Part shown: positions 11,512 to 22,704 of the stretch, one piece after another
Numbering within the stretch: the first letter of the stretch is position 1
Layout: the number at the start of each line of letters is the position of its first letter
Source: Echinarachnius parma
Taxonomy: Eukaryota; Echinodermata; Echinoidea; Clypeasteroida; Echinarachniidae
DNA: 64,000 bases
NCBI GenBank assembly: GCA_037951105.1
Contig: JBAMJV010007701.1
Span: 47,629-111,628, forward strand
Direction: 5' to 3'
Notes under the pieces: model-generated
Told to the model about the DNA's origin: nothing
Seen by the model: the letters and a program-made list of their open reading frames with translations, nothing else
The model's database searches: none
Position numbers and translations under genes: made by a program

Positions 11512-12653
11512 GTAAGTTTTTATCTTATTTTGTGTTTAATGTGTGATTGTGAGTTTGCATGCTATGTTATTCAGCTATTATATGTCATTGTTATCAACCT
11601 TACATATTATTTGTTGACAAACTATGTAGAAAATTGTTATATTTCAATGAAACCCTTCGATTTGTTTCACGAGAATTATTGCGTGAATTGCACTAGAGCG
11701 GTTATCGAGATCGCACCCCGCCGAAACTCTGCGGTGGCTACTATGTCCAAAACCCCGTCTCCCTGGCTATAAACCCGAAATAACATTAAACCTCCTTCAC
11801 TCCTTGACCTTGTCCTTGCCCTTGATCTTACTCGAGTAAGACTAAACTCTAAAATTTAACACCTTTCTTTGTCATAACTTGCAGCCATGATATGGTAGAC
11901 TGTCTCTGGTCTACAATTACAAGCCTTGCCCTTGTCAAAGACTTTGACCTTTGTGTCGCTGTCGTGAGTTTGCAGAACGCCAGCCTAAATTATGCTAATA
12001 ATTAATCATTTAAATATTATTATAAATTGATATGCCACGAGTATAGCCACTAAATAAGGGTTAGGTTTATATGTTATAATGGTATAGCATGCAGTGGTGG
12101 GGCCTAATACACAATGTTAATTGTTATGTGATGTAAAGACTAAAGTGTAACTTGGCGCTAGATAAAAATGACAATTTTTCGCTCCATTCCAAATCAAAAT
12201 ACGTGATTTCTGCACCACCTCGACTTCTCTCCAAGTCGTATCGCGACTTGTGACGTTGTGTTAATTAGCCTTTGCACTATCATATCAGTGGCAGCACGCG
12301 CACGGCTAGTATGCTCCCCAGGTAGTTGAGATTATATACCAGTGACAGTTTGTCACTTTAAAAAAACGGCGAGTGCATGTGCACTCCCATGCAGGATAGT
12401 CATACACAACTAGCTTGATGCGTTGACTGAAGTAAGCGAACAAAACTAATTCAATACACTAAATCCTAAAATAACGTACAAGTTGAAGTAGTACTAGTAG
12501 TAGACGGAAGTACTAGTACACATTTAATTCCTATTTGAGAATTTTAACAGATATGATCATTAGACAACATACAATGCTAGTTTTATTTCAGTCATAAATT
12601 ATTGAAATTCTGATGTGTATTTTTATTGTTCTATTATCTCATTCAATTTACAG

Positions 12654-12758
12654 GAATCAAGCCGAAAATCAAATCTTTCTACAGAAGATATCAAGATTCT
12701 TGCTAATTTTGTCAGCGAAAATTATGATGACATATTTGGGAGAGCAGATCGGCCACAG
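12654..12758 (+). CDS. Internal exon, possible Myb/SANT-like helix region
   Basis: A 105-bp exon (35 codons, phase 0 in and out) with a good acceptor (pyrimidines then CAG at 12651-12653) and donor GTAAGC after 12758. The peptide includes LSTEDIKILANFVSENYDDI, a helix with acidic/hydrophobic spacing like the first helix of Myb/SANT-like DNA-binding domains in transposase-derived regulators; this is a resemblance only. Its outgoing phase (0) does not fit the next supported exon (14342, which needs two carried bases), so at least one exon is missing or this exon belongs to another transcript. A hAT-type MITE (13045-13384) sits in the intron. Confidence 0.45.
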
Positions 12759-13044
12759 GTAAGCAGGGAAAACAATGATATGTATATCAGGGACTACTTT
12801 TTAAGCTTGCCTGCACAAAAATTGATTTAAGTTAAAGGAAGTTTATTGGGCATGGAATGTCTTCTACAACATCTGTACATTGGACATTAGATATTTAACT
12901 TGTTTAACTTTTTCTTTGTAGATCTGTCCATCCATTCTTACAGAACTATGCTACTTGGAACTAAATCAAATTATAACATTAATCATTGCACTTGACATGC
13001 AGAACATAACTTGTATTTTGTTTGATTCATCTGATTGTGTATAC

Positions 13045-13384
13045 AGGGCTCCACACTCACCTTTTTAGTCAGTGGCCCGGTCGGGCCAGTGAAATAGATT
13101 CTTCCCCTATTCTGGTGGCCCGAAAGAAAATTTACTGGCCCCAAAATAGTATTTCATGAGTAAGCTTTTTTACTATTCAAAATATCACTCTTTCCTAATC
13201 AAACCTGTGATTACAGATGAAGCATGACATAAAAGAAAACAAGACTTTTTCATTTTGTCAATGTCGGGGTGAAAATCTGCTTGCCCGATTGGGCCACCAA
13301 AATATGACTTCAATACATTTTGCTGGCCCCTAGTGCAATTTTACTGGCCCCGGGCCAGCGGGCCAGTGCGAGTGTCGAGCCTTG
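13045..13384. mobile_element. hAT-type MITE (AGGGCTCCACAC / GTCGAGCCTTG)
   Basis: A 340-bp element with inverted ends AGGGCTCCACACT and AGTGTCGAGCCTTG and repeated GGCCC/GGGCC blocks inside. Flanking direct repeats GTGTATAC (13037-13044) and GTGTATAG (13385-13392) match at 7 of 8 bases. A second copy at 52715-53030 has a perfect 8-bp duplication, confirming the ends. Eight-base duplications are typical of hAT transposases. Confidence 0.8.
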
Positions 13385-13973
13385 GTGTATAGATTTATCT
13401 ATTTATGTATTACAGATATTGATATTGACTGAAAATATACGTAACTGCCCATTTTTAGCTCATCCGGCCCGAAGGGCCCGATGAGCTTATGCCATGGCGT
13501 GGCGTCCGTCGTCCGTCCGTCCGTCCGTCCACAGTTTTCAAAATGCTTCTTCTTCGTTATTTTTCAACCGATTTTGATTCTGATTGTTTCATAAGATAGG
13601 GCTAGGAGGGGGATTTAAAACTTCTACACAGAATCGTGAACTTCATTATATATGCTAATTTATGCAAATTTATTCGAAATCACAAAAAATGCTTCTTCTC
13701 CTTCATTTCTTGACCGATTTTGATTTGGTTTGCTTTATCTGGTAGAGCTAACTTTGGTACACTAAACTTCTACACAGAATTTTGAAATTTTTCTCCATTA
13801 ATTAATTATGGTAATTTATGCAAATTTATTCCAAAAAATCACAAAAAATGCTTCTTCTCCTTCATTTCTCGACCGATTTTGATTTGGTTTGCTTTATCTG
13901 GTAGAGCTAACTTTGGTACACTAAACTTCTACACAGAATTTTGAAATTTGTCTCCATTAATTAATTATGGTAA

Positions 13974-13977
13974 TTTT

Positions 13978-14042
<65 letters not shown>

Positions 14043-14100
14043 TTATTTATTTATTTTATTTTTTTTTTTAATTTATTTTATTTTATTATTTTATTTTTTT
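13974..14100. repeat. (TTTA)n microsatellite, with a second copy at 14979-15060
   Basis: Pure TTTA repeats passing into T-rich sequence, duplicated with the 1 kb block. The Phe/Leu/Ile/Tyr-rich open frames across both tracts are products of this repeat. Confidence 0.95.
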
Positions 14101-14341
14101 ATTTTTTTTATGTCCCTTCTGGGGCATCAAATTTATATTTTTTTCACTCTATTTTTTTTTAAATTAATTTTTATGTCCCTTCCAGGGCATCACATTTTTA
14201 TTTTTTGACCAGTTGAAAAGTGTACCACATGACATTTGCGATATTTGATGTTGCGAGATGCCGGATGAGCGCTACGTCATTGACGTTCTGGTTATTAATG
14301 TTAACATTGTAAGTGTAACATTTGTATTTTTTTCTTGACAG

Positions 14342-14981
14342 AAATACAAGCTTGATAGTGGCTGAATTGCTGGCCATTGGAAGTTCTGATCCAAGATCAT
14401 ACATCATGTACCTCTCTCTGTTCATCAGGCCCAACTTCCCAGCCCACTTTCTTGGCCCCAATCTTTGGTAAGAATTAAAAATTAAATGTTTTACATTTAC
14501 ATGTTCGTCCGTCCGTCCGTCCGTCCGTCCGTCCGTCCACAGTTTTCAAAATGCTTCTACTTCGTTATTTTTCAACCGATTTTGATTCTGATTGTTTCAT
14601 AAGATAGGGCTAGGAGGGGGATTTAAAACTTCTACACAGAATCGTGAACTTCATTATATATGCTAATTTATGCAAATTTATACGAAATCACAAAAAATGC
14701 TTCTCCTTCATTTCTTGACCGATTTTGATTTGGTTTGCTTTATCTGGTAGAGCTAACTTTGGTACACTAAACTTCTACACAGAATTTTGAAATTTTTCTC
14801 CATCAATTAATTATGGTAATTTATGCAAATTTATTCCAAAAATCACAAAAAATGCTTCTTCTCCTTCATTTCTCGACCGATTTTGATTTGGTTTGCTTTA
14901 TCTGGTAGAGCTAACTTTGGTACACTAAACTTCTACACAGAATTTTGAAATTTGTCTCCATTAATTAATTATGGTAATTTT

Positions 14982-15026
<45 letters not shown>

Positions 15027-17595
15027 TTATTTATTTATTTATTTTATTTTATTTATTTATTTTTTTAATTTTTTTAAATTATTTTTATTTTTTATGTCCC
15101 TTCTGGGGCGTCAAATTTATATTTTTTTCACTCTATTTTTTTTTAAATTAATTTTTATGTCCCTTCCAGGGCATCACATTTTTATTTTTTGACCAGTTGA
15201 AAAGAGTACCACATGAAATTTGCGATATTTGATGTTGCGAGATGCCGGATGAGCGCTACGTCATTGACGTTCTGGTTATTAATGTTAACATTGTAAGTGT
15301 AACATTTGTATTTTTTTCTTGACAGAAATACAAGCTTGATAGTGGCTGAATTGCTGGCCTATTGGAAGTTCTGATCCAAGATCATACATCATGTACCTCT
15401 CTCTGTTCATCAGGCCCAACTTCCCAGCCCACTTTCTTGGCCCCAATCTTTGGTAAGAATTAAAAATTAAATGTTTTACATTTACATCACAGTCATACAT
15501 TTAAATGATAACATACATGGATATTTCCATATATTAGATGATGGTACAAACAGCAGAGATTACCTGTGAACAGTCATTGTTGGATATTTCATAATTCATT
15601 TTTTGTGTTATGTATCTTAAGTCAGACCATTTACATTTATTTGCCAAGGGTTACTTTTCAAGCAAGCCTTCATGAAGAGAGCATGCTAGAATTGTTTTCC
15701 AAAATTATGTAAATTTATAAAGGCTCTTTTTGGTATTTGGGGGAGCTAAAGAGCCCTTTGTTCCCCTCTCCTCTCCCATATTTCTTCCTGCATTATGCAT
15801 ATTGAATATAATTATGATACCGCATTGGCTTTTGATTTAAATATAATATCTCCTTTTTTAATTTCTTTTTAAAATTAGAAATGCTGAGATTCTGGGCACA
15901 TCACGTTGATCTGTCATAAAGACCAGTCATCGCAACTTGCAGGTCCATCCAGGCACGCATGTATGTTGAACTTCTGAAGGACAGTCTTCGAAAAGGTGTA
16001 GAGGTACATTATTAGAGAGACATTTGACACTTTTGTTATTCTAAACTTTTGTATTTTAGTTAATACAATACACGATTTTATTCTATAAGCTCACAATTTG
16101 TGTCAGATAACAGGATTAAAATGCTATGCTGAACATGTACAAATACATGTTCTCTATTGCCTAGTCCCAGACGTTCATTTAAATGTTTGTTATTAATTTG
16201 GCCGTTTATAACCAGGTAAATTTGAAAGTCCCGACTACCCGACTAACAGGGTTTCCCTGTACAGAGAAATGTGAATGCCTCAGCCCCCAAGTAATGTTGG
16301 TTAAATCCAGGGGCGTCGATCCTGGGGGGGCAGGGGGGGCGGTCGCCCCCCCAATGAAAATATTGGGGGGGGGGGGGGGCGAACATATCATTTTGCCCCC
16401 CCAATAATTCCGAAAATGAGGAAGAAAAAAATCAAGTGCTATAATGCCAAAGAGGGGTAAGACACATTTATCAATAATTTATCTTAAAAATAGCCGTTTT
16501 CTAGTTTGAAAAGGACTGTAAATCTCGTTTTTGCGGCGCGCTTCGCGCGCATACAGTTTCATTTGGGTTGCGGGAACTCATATTTCGAAATGTGTTGGGC
16601 AGTGTAATTTTTTTCTCAAACGCACACCTCAAACGAAGTTATTTAAACCCTCATCTATACACGTATTCGGTTACGGAAACTTAGCCCACCTTCACAGAAG
16701 ATAAAATAATCTGAAATATAACTTTCAGTCAATTCGGTCCATACGCGCTGAACGTAAATCATATTGGAATAATTATCATGTCCCCCAACATTTGAAAGTG
16801 GTGAAGATTGTCCACCTCCCTTTGTCATAATGTATGTTTGGTTCCATACTTATATACTTCATATTACGTAAAATTTCTGTCTCGGGTGTGCACCAAATTG
16901 CACAATTTCACGCCCCAAAATACAAAAGCTCCCAAGGTGGGAGGGGGTCTCCCCCTCCCACACCCTCCCCCGCTCGGTCTCAGTGGTCACTCTGGATTGT
17001 TCTTCTTCAAATTTCGCCCCCCCAATATCAAAAACGGATCGACGCCCCTGGTTAAATCATAGTTGAATTTAACAAAGATTATCATTCACTTTATACAACC
17101 CTGTTCCTTATTTGCTTTTTCTGTTGTTAAATTTTTTATTTTGTAGCTTGTTTGTTATTTTGTTTAATAATAATTATTTTTAGTTAAACCAATCATTGAC
17201 AAGTGTCCACAAATTATTTGCCTATATTTAATTACAGTGTTTAAAGTAATTTTTCATAATTTATTCTATGAAAAAAATATTGTGAACTGTAGGAGATTAT
17301 GATAATGAGCAATTTCTTGGATAATATCCAAGGTCATTAGCAGTTTACTTGATCATTCCATACAGTCTTCCAAGATATGCTAGACTAAAATTAATAAAGC
17401 GGCAGGGTGATATCTTTATGAATTGCATAGTTAACATGCAAAATGTTGAGCTCGCTCTTTCCTTTGTCTGCTGATTGCATTTAATGGGCACTATTTTGTT
17501 TATTTTTTCTTCATCTGCAGATACTGGCCACTGCTGTGCAACCTCAGGACATAACTGGATGGGATGAGCTTATAGGGACTCGCTTCACAGTCTGA
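14342..17595 (+). CDS. Unrecognised gene, last three exons (14342-14467, 15943-16003, 17521-17595)
   Basis: Three exons join with consistent phases. The first (126 bp, acceptor TTCTTGACAG, donor GTAAGA) takes two carried bases, encodes NTSLIVAELLAIGSSDPRSY and a following aromatic-rich stretch ending LGPNL, and leaves TG. The second (61 bp) begins with G, completing Trp, then SIQARMYVELLKDSLRKGVE. The third (75 bp, strong acceptor CTTCATCTGCAG) continues in phase 0 with ILATAVQPQDITGWDELIGT and stops at 17593-17595. Exact phase agreement over two joins plus amphipathic helix-like content argues for a real gene. I do not recognise the family. The exon at 12654-12758 may lie upstream. Introns hold a 1 kb duplication and a hAT element (16308-17050). 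The exact acceptor of the 61-bp exon is the weakest part. Confidence 0.5.
15326..15452 (+). pseudogene. Duplicated copy of the 14342-14467 exon, frameshifted
   Basis: The second copy in the 1 kb duplication keeps the same acceptor and donor but has an extra T (GGCCTATTGG versus GGCCATTGG), making it 127 bp and shifting the frame after LIVAELLA. Used in place of, or together with, the first copy it would break the reading frame, so it is probably skipped or causes a non-productive transcript. Confidence 0.6.
16308..17050. mobile_element. hAT-type non-autonomous element, 743 bp, 8-bp target duplication
   Basis: Ends are CAGGGGCGTCGATCC and GGATCGACGCCCCTG, a 15-bp near-perfect inverted repeat, with GTTAAATC repeated exactly at 16300-16307 and 17051-17058. 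The interior has several CCCCCCAAT blocks and their complements near both ends and no transposase. CAGGGGCG ends with 8-bp duplications are standard for hAT. It lies in the last intron of the unrecognised gene. Confidence 0.9.
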
Positions 17596-18540
17596 ACATC
17601 AGACTAGCCATACATGTACAACAAACCATCGATACCAGCTTGGTAAAAGCTAGACCGATGTTAACAAAACAACTTGGAACCACTACCTTACTCTGGCCTA
17701 GCGTTTACTTTCGCCCAGATAACTGTCTCTTTGTTCCAAGCTCTCTTCATGTCAGGAACATTGACTTTTGGCAAAACATCACTACTCTCTTTCTACCGCT
17801 CATCCAAAGAACACCTTTGCCTTCTACCTCCTCTTTGACATCACCATGTGCAGTTACCATCTGACTCACATGGGCATCGACAACCATGGATTGTAAACGG
17901 GGCTACAATCCATGCCTCACTCACACACCTATAATAGGGGAGAGTCCGCCGACCAACATGGGGCGTTAAGCCATCACCTTTTCATCAACCTCTTCATCCA
18001 CCGAGCTATTCGGACCTTTTATAAATCTTTCTCCTCTCGCAGAGATGACACTTTTCTGCATGCAAAACTTCCTACAATTCTTTTGATCGCCATTTTCGTT
18101 TTTGTCTACATGGACACGTGTAAGCACCACACCTTCAGACTTCCAGGCCTCGCTCATCTCTCCACGGCACACGTCGGAGTCATCGCCACGCCTTCGCTCC
18201 ACATCGTGTGTGCTGGTTCATCCATGGGACTGAAATGATATATCGGCCTTCTCTTCACGCGTCTTCGCGTTCATCACCTTCATCATCATCGAACTCTCGT
18301 TCTCATCTCTTCCGCGGACACGCATTTCATTCAGGCCAACTGAATGCTCAAATTTATTACCATGGACTTTAATTATTCACGTGCAATACATCTTTTGGAC
18401 ATTTGTTTTATACACTTTAATAATGACGTCAACCAAATTCTATATCACTTGTGCGGACATTCCTTTTATTCAATCGTTGTACTGTATTATTTCTATTAGT
18501 GAACCTTGTATTGGGTGCTGGTGACCACCGTATGTGTTTG
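17596..18540. other. No confident gene; downstream flank of the 14342-17595 gene
   Basis: Probably the 3' untranslated region and flank. It is less AT-rich than its surroundings, and open frames of 68-108 codons occur on both strands (for example 17912-18238 plus), but they overlap each other and show no motif or splice logic. Confidence 0.4.
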
Positions 18541-18547
18541 CATCGGT

Positions 18548-19196
18548 TACAGTCCGTTATTCCGAAGGTTCGTTATTCCGAAGGTTCAGTTATTCCGAAG
18601 GTTCGTTATTCCGAAGGTTCGTTATTCCGAAGGTTCGTTATTCCGAAGGTTCGTTGATCCGAAAATAAAATCGGGTTCGTTATTCCGAAGGTTCGTTATT
18701 CCGAAGGTTCGTTATTCCGAAGGTTCGTTGATCCGAAAATAAAATCGGGTTCGTTATTCCGAAAATTAAATATAATACTATAGTTTGTGTTTTGTTTATT
18801 TAATTTACAGCCTGCATTAAGCATACCCTCCCCCTTTCCCTCCAATCAAACATTTAAGTTTATTTTATCTCTTTATATGAATTATAGCATTATAACAAAC
18901 CCAAATTCATTTTCGGATTAACGAACCCGATTTCATATTAGGAATAGCGAACCTTCGGAATAACGAACCCTCGGAATAACGGACCTTCGGAATAACGAAC
19001 CTTCGGAATAACGAACCCAATTTCATTTTAGGAATAACGAACCTTCGGAATAACGAACCTTCGGAATAATGCAACAAATGTTCGGATTAACGAACCCTAT
19101 TTCATTTTCGGATTAACGAACACTCAGGTATAGGAAATGTACGTGTTCGGAATAACGAACCTTCGGAATAACGAACCTTCGGAATAACGAACCGCA
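18548..19196. repeat. Inverted pair of 16-bp minisatellites (TTATTCCGAAGGTTCG)
   Basis: About ten direct units of GTTATTCCGAAGGTTC, with spacers GTTGATCCGAAAATAAAATC, occupy 18548-18770. After a 130-bp spacer the complementary units (CGAACCTTCGGAATAA) fill 18903-19196, again with GATTAACGAAC spacers. The two arrays could fold into one long hairpin of several hundred bases. Both arms carry the same spacer variants, so the inversion involved the array rather than independent growth. Confidence 0.92.
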
Positions 19197-19337
19197 CCCG
19201 TTTGCATCAACAACACATACAACCTATCACACACCACATTTCCCCGATATTTGGCCTCACTAAAAGCTGACCACATCAAAGAGGATAAAGAATCGTCTTG
19301 TATACTATAATTGTCAGCCTACCTCAAATGAATAGTT

Positions 19338-19735
19338 ATAGGACAATGAAACCCAAGCAAAACATTGCTTTCATAAGCTCTAAGAGATTAGGAGGAAAAA
19401 TCTCTAAAAATTAGAGCATTATCTGGCAAGATACAATGAAACTGGCTCTTGGAAGGTATATGGTGAACTCAAATTTGCAACGAACTCTGATAAAATATTT
19501 TCTTCATATGCACACTTTTCCATTCCCAAAATCATGATATGTTGTGTATCAATGTATTCTACATAACATAGGTTTGAGATCAACCTATATTTAGAGAAAA
19601 TTAGATGCCTATTTCCAAAGAGCCATAGTTTTTTTTTTGTATTTCTTGACCGATCCTGCTCACTAACAACATCATGTGTGCAGCCATTTTCAGATGTCAT
19701 AGCTTTTTTGGATTTGTCGTAGGGTATAGGGCTAT
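19338..19735. mobile_element. Diverged relative of the 22148-22700 foldback element
   Basis: It shares GGACAATGAAACCCAAGCAA, a central CTCAAATTTGCAACG.ACTCTG block and the AAAGAGCCATAG..TTTCTTGACCGAT block with the 22148-22700 element, in the same order. The ends are decayed, so no target duplication can be read. Confidence 0.6.
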
Positions 19736-20461
19736 GGCCCCGTTGCAGAAAGAATATCGGTCGTAACTTTACAGTCGATTTATTGAGTCGTTAGTTTATA
19801 TCAATTTCAAATGTCCGTTGCAGAAAGGAGGTTTAAATTCAACCGTAAGTGCATTTGACTTGCGCTCGATTTCTTTAGAAAATGCCATTTAAAACATAAT
19901 TCAACACGGCTGGGATAAAGACAACGACCCATTACCGCGAAATTCAGCGTATTTCCCGCGGAATTTGGCTTGTTATTATGATATGAGACGCGGCAGACAA
20001 ATCTATCCAGTCCTAGCCTGCTTCGAGTGGTGAGCGGTAAGTACACATTTTACACCTTTTACAAAGATAAATTAATCGGCATTGATATGTAGTGTAAACT
20101 TACCTTATTATGTTGCTATGTAATGATCTTAACTGTTGCTCATTTTGTATAGAATCGTCATTATGCTAGCATAATGGTATCTCGAATGCAGATTCGCAAC
20201 GTATATTATTACAATGTTACCCCATGTGTTGAAATCCATGTTAGTACATAGTATCCATATACCATTTCCAAACTCGAAACTGTTTCTGTGATTTGTGAAC
20301 TCATTTTTATATGGGAATAGGAAAAATTGTACCTGAACATCAGAGACATCTATGAAACCTGTTTTAATTAATTATTTGTAGATGTTGTATTTGATATATG
20401 GTCTATCTTTCAAATATTTGCCAAATACATGTATGACAAATCATTATATTAATACGGTAAG

Positions 20462-20669
20462 CTTCAATCCCCCAAATGTGTCCCACTCGAGATATCCCCA
20501 CCCCGATAATTCGGCGACTCCCCGACCGTCGGGATCGAAGGATATACGTTTTGCGGAGGACAATAAGGTATTCCCGAGTCGCTCCCGCCCCGTGGTCGTC
20601 CTCCAGATCGAAGAAAAGCGAAAGTCAGCAATGCGGCATTGCCTATTTAAGACGCCGAGCATTGACTAA
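20462..20669 (+). CDS. GC-rich coding-like segment, unrecognised
   Basis: A sharply GC-richer island in AT-rich DNA reads open on the plus strand to a stop at 20667-20669. The peptide includes GSKDIRFAEDNKVF and RSRPVVVLQIEEKRKSAMR, with mixed charge typical of globular or regulatory protein rather than repeat. KDIRF fits the loose RVxF pattern for protein phosphatase 1 docking, but that pattern occurs by chance often. No convincing acceptor or start was found, and the minus strand also has an open frame. It may be a terminal exon or a gene fragment. Confidence 0.22.
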
Positions 20670-21119
20670 CGATTTATCGACGTAAAAGTATTTGTAAGAA
20701 TATAAATTGGAGTAGATAAAACAAATAATATATCGAGAAACCGTTTTAGATATAACACGTTGCGAAAATACCCGGGTTTTGATAAATATCAATATTTATA
20801 TTACGCGGATGGTACTGTAATGATCGCTATTGCCGATTGGCATCGTGTTTGTAAGTGCATCGACGACAAAATGCGACAACTTCAATTTAGCTGTGGTTAT
20901 ACAACGCGCAATGGCTGTACAGCCGTGTATACACGTCGCGCAGTCATCTAATTACCCCACCGAACCGTAGTTTATTTGCATAGCTCACTGACCTGCTGAC
21001 CATCGTCTCTGGTCACTATCTCATTCGCCCTACCGTACACAAACTCTAATTGCGCCAGCTTGTGATAAGATGTATTAAGTCAACCACGAAGCTACCATGC
21101 AGTACCAGAAGAGACGCCG

Positions 21120-21672
21120 AGGGGGTGGGGGTGGGGGTAGAATGGACGGGGGAGGTATCTGCTCATTTATTATTCCCTTCAAAGGAATATATCATCGAGT
21201 TTCACAAGAAAATTTAAAAAAATGTATACGCGGGAGAACTTAGTTTGGATATGAATTGTTTAGGGGACACGACGGGTTATGTGTCATGCAGGCAATTGGA
21301 GACACGGGGGGGGGGGGGGGGGAGCGGCGAAGCTAGCAAGAACACGAACATAGTGTACTGTATCTAATTTGATACAAGCGGAACAAATTATCGGGGGTGG
21401 GGGGTAGAATGGATGGGGGAAGTATCTGCTCATGTAGTATGCAAATTCATGTATAGACACGGCTACTATTCCTTTCAAGAATATGAACAAAGGTTTACGC
21501 GGGAGAACTTAGTTTATGATATGAAACGTGTAGGGGACACGACGGGTTATTTGTCATACAGGCAATTGGAGCCCCGGGGGGGGGGGGGGGGGGCGGCGAA
21601 GCTACTTTATTAGCAAGAACACGAACATATATTATTGTATCTCATTTAATACAAGCGGAACAAATTATGGAT
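21120..21672. repeat. ~275-bp direct tandem duplication with oligo-G tracts
   Basis: Block 21120-21391 recurs at 21393-21670. Shared landmarks are GGGGTAGAATGGA.GGGGGA, CGCGGGAGAACTTAGTTT, GGGGACACGACGGGTTAT, CAGGCAATTGGAG, a run of 17-18 Gs (21306-21322; 21576-21593) and GATACAAGCGGAACAAATTA or its close variant. Divergence is moderate. Confidence 0.8.
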
Positions 21673-22051
21673 CATATGAAATATGGGGGATAACTGAATA
21701 ACTTAGCGTGGATACTAAACCATCATGATTTTGTTATACATAATTGGCCGGATGTATCGTTGGACGGGGCCCCGACGGGTTGTGGGGTGGGATTGAATCG
21801 CCCGAGTCTATATTGTCTTACTATTTAAATGATGACTGTGGGATATTTAGTAAAGTTTTAAAGTGTCGTTATGTCATCATCGTCTTTCTCTTACAAAAAA
21901 CCCGCGGATTTCCGCGGGTACAGCTAGTTAATATGAATATGACAAGGTATGAGAGAACCACTAGAGTTCCAAGTAAGTTTTGAGGATCTGGACAATGTTA
22001 CCCAGTCCCTTTAATTCTGAACTGTCCCTTATTTTTTAGTGGCATAGCTAT

Positions 22052-22074
22052 GGGGGGGGGGGGGGGGGGGGGGG
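22052..22074. repeat. Oligo-G tract (23 G)
   Basis: One of several long G/C homopolymers in the window (others at 9313-9336, 21306-21322, 21576-21593, 35848-35865, 35934-35958 and 61746-61770). Such runs are prone to length error in assembly. Confidence 0.95.
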
Positions 22075-22147
22075 CACGGGGGGCCCTTGCCCCCCAATAA
22101 ATTGAAGAAAAACAATAACAAACATAAGGGGAACATTTTTTTTTTAA

Positions 22148-22700
22148 AGGACAATGAAATCCAGACAAATTGTTGTATGCACTATAAGACACTAAATATA
22201 ATGAATAGTCTCTGAAAATTTGAGCACAATCGGTCAAGAAATAAGACTATGGCTCTTTGAAAAGAGCCATGTATTTCTTCAAGTGACTCAAATTGGCAAC
22301 GCACTCTGGCAAAGTTGTGGACAACTCCCCATACATTTTGTACACAAAATTTCAGTTTGTTCAATTTTCTCAAAATTTATGTTTACCCTTCGTTCGAGTT
22401 CAACATATGTTTTGTAGAATGCTTTTATACATAACATATCATGAGTTGGGGAAATGGAAAAATGTGACTATGAAGAAAACTGTAAAAATGGGAACATTTG
22501 TGTACAAAACATATGGGGAGTTGTCCACACACTTATCAGTGTGCGTTGCCAATTTGAGTTCCCCATAGGAATAAATAGACATCTTCAAAGAGCCGTAGTT
22601 TTCTTGTTTCTTACCCGATTATGCTCTAACTTTCAAAGATTATTCTTCTTAATCTCTTCAAGACTATAAAAGCAACATTTTGCTTGGGTTTCATTGCCCT
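22148..22700. mobile_element. Long palindromic TTAA MITE, family 3
   Basis: A 553-bp foldback element with ends AGGACAATGAAATCC and GGGTTTCATTGCCCT, flanked by TTAA at 22144-22147 and 22701-22704. Most of its length pairs with itself: the AAGAGCC, ACTCAAATTGGCAACGCAC and TGTGGACAACTCCCCATA blocks each recur inverted in the second half. Open frames of 63-91 codons across it are by-products of the palindrome. Confidence 0.82.
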
Positions 22701-22704
22701 TTAA

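Larger units (their letters stand above)
13464..15487. repeat. ~1 kb tandem duplication containing an exon
   Basis: The block from the GTCCGTCC microsatellite (13506) to TTTTACATTTACAT (14502) is repeated at 14503-15487. Both copies contain two sub-repeats beginning CTTCTCCTTCATTTCT and ACCGATTTTGATTTGG, a (TTTA)n tract, the lines TTATGTCCCTTCTGGGGC and TTATGTCCCTTCCAGGGC, a TTCTTGACAG acceptor and a complete exon with donor. The first copy is preceded by a hairpin (13463-13491) whose arms are GCTCATCCGGCCC and GGGCCCGATGAGC. The copies are nearly identical, hence a recent event, but the second exon copy has an extra T. Confidence 0.9.

Noticed and set aside
14198..14461. 87-codon minus-strand frame over the duplicated exon
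   Set aside because: The plus strand has strong acceptor and donor at the exon edges and the phase fits downstream exons; the minus strand lacks matching splice sites.
13948..15192. Two hydrophobic, membrane-protein-like frames
   Set aside because: Produced by (TTTA)n and T-rich tracts duplicated with the 1 kb block.
18548..19196. CRISPR-like direct repeats
   Set aside because: Repeat units are adjacent and spacers repeat too; no cas genes and a eukaryotic context.
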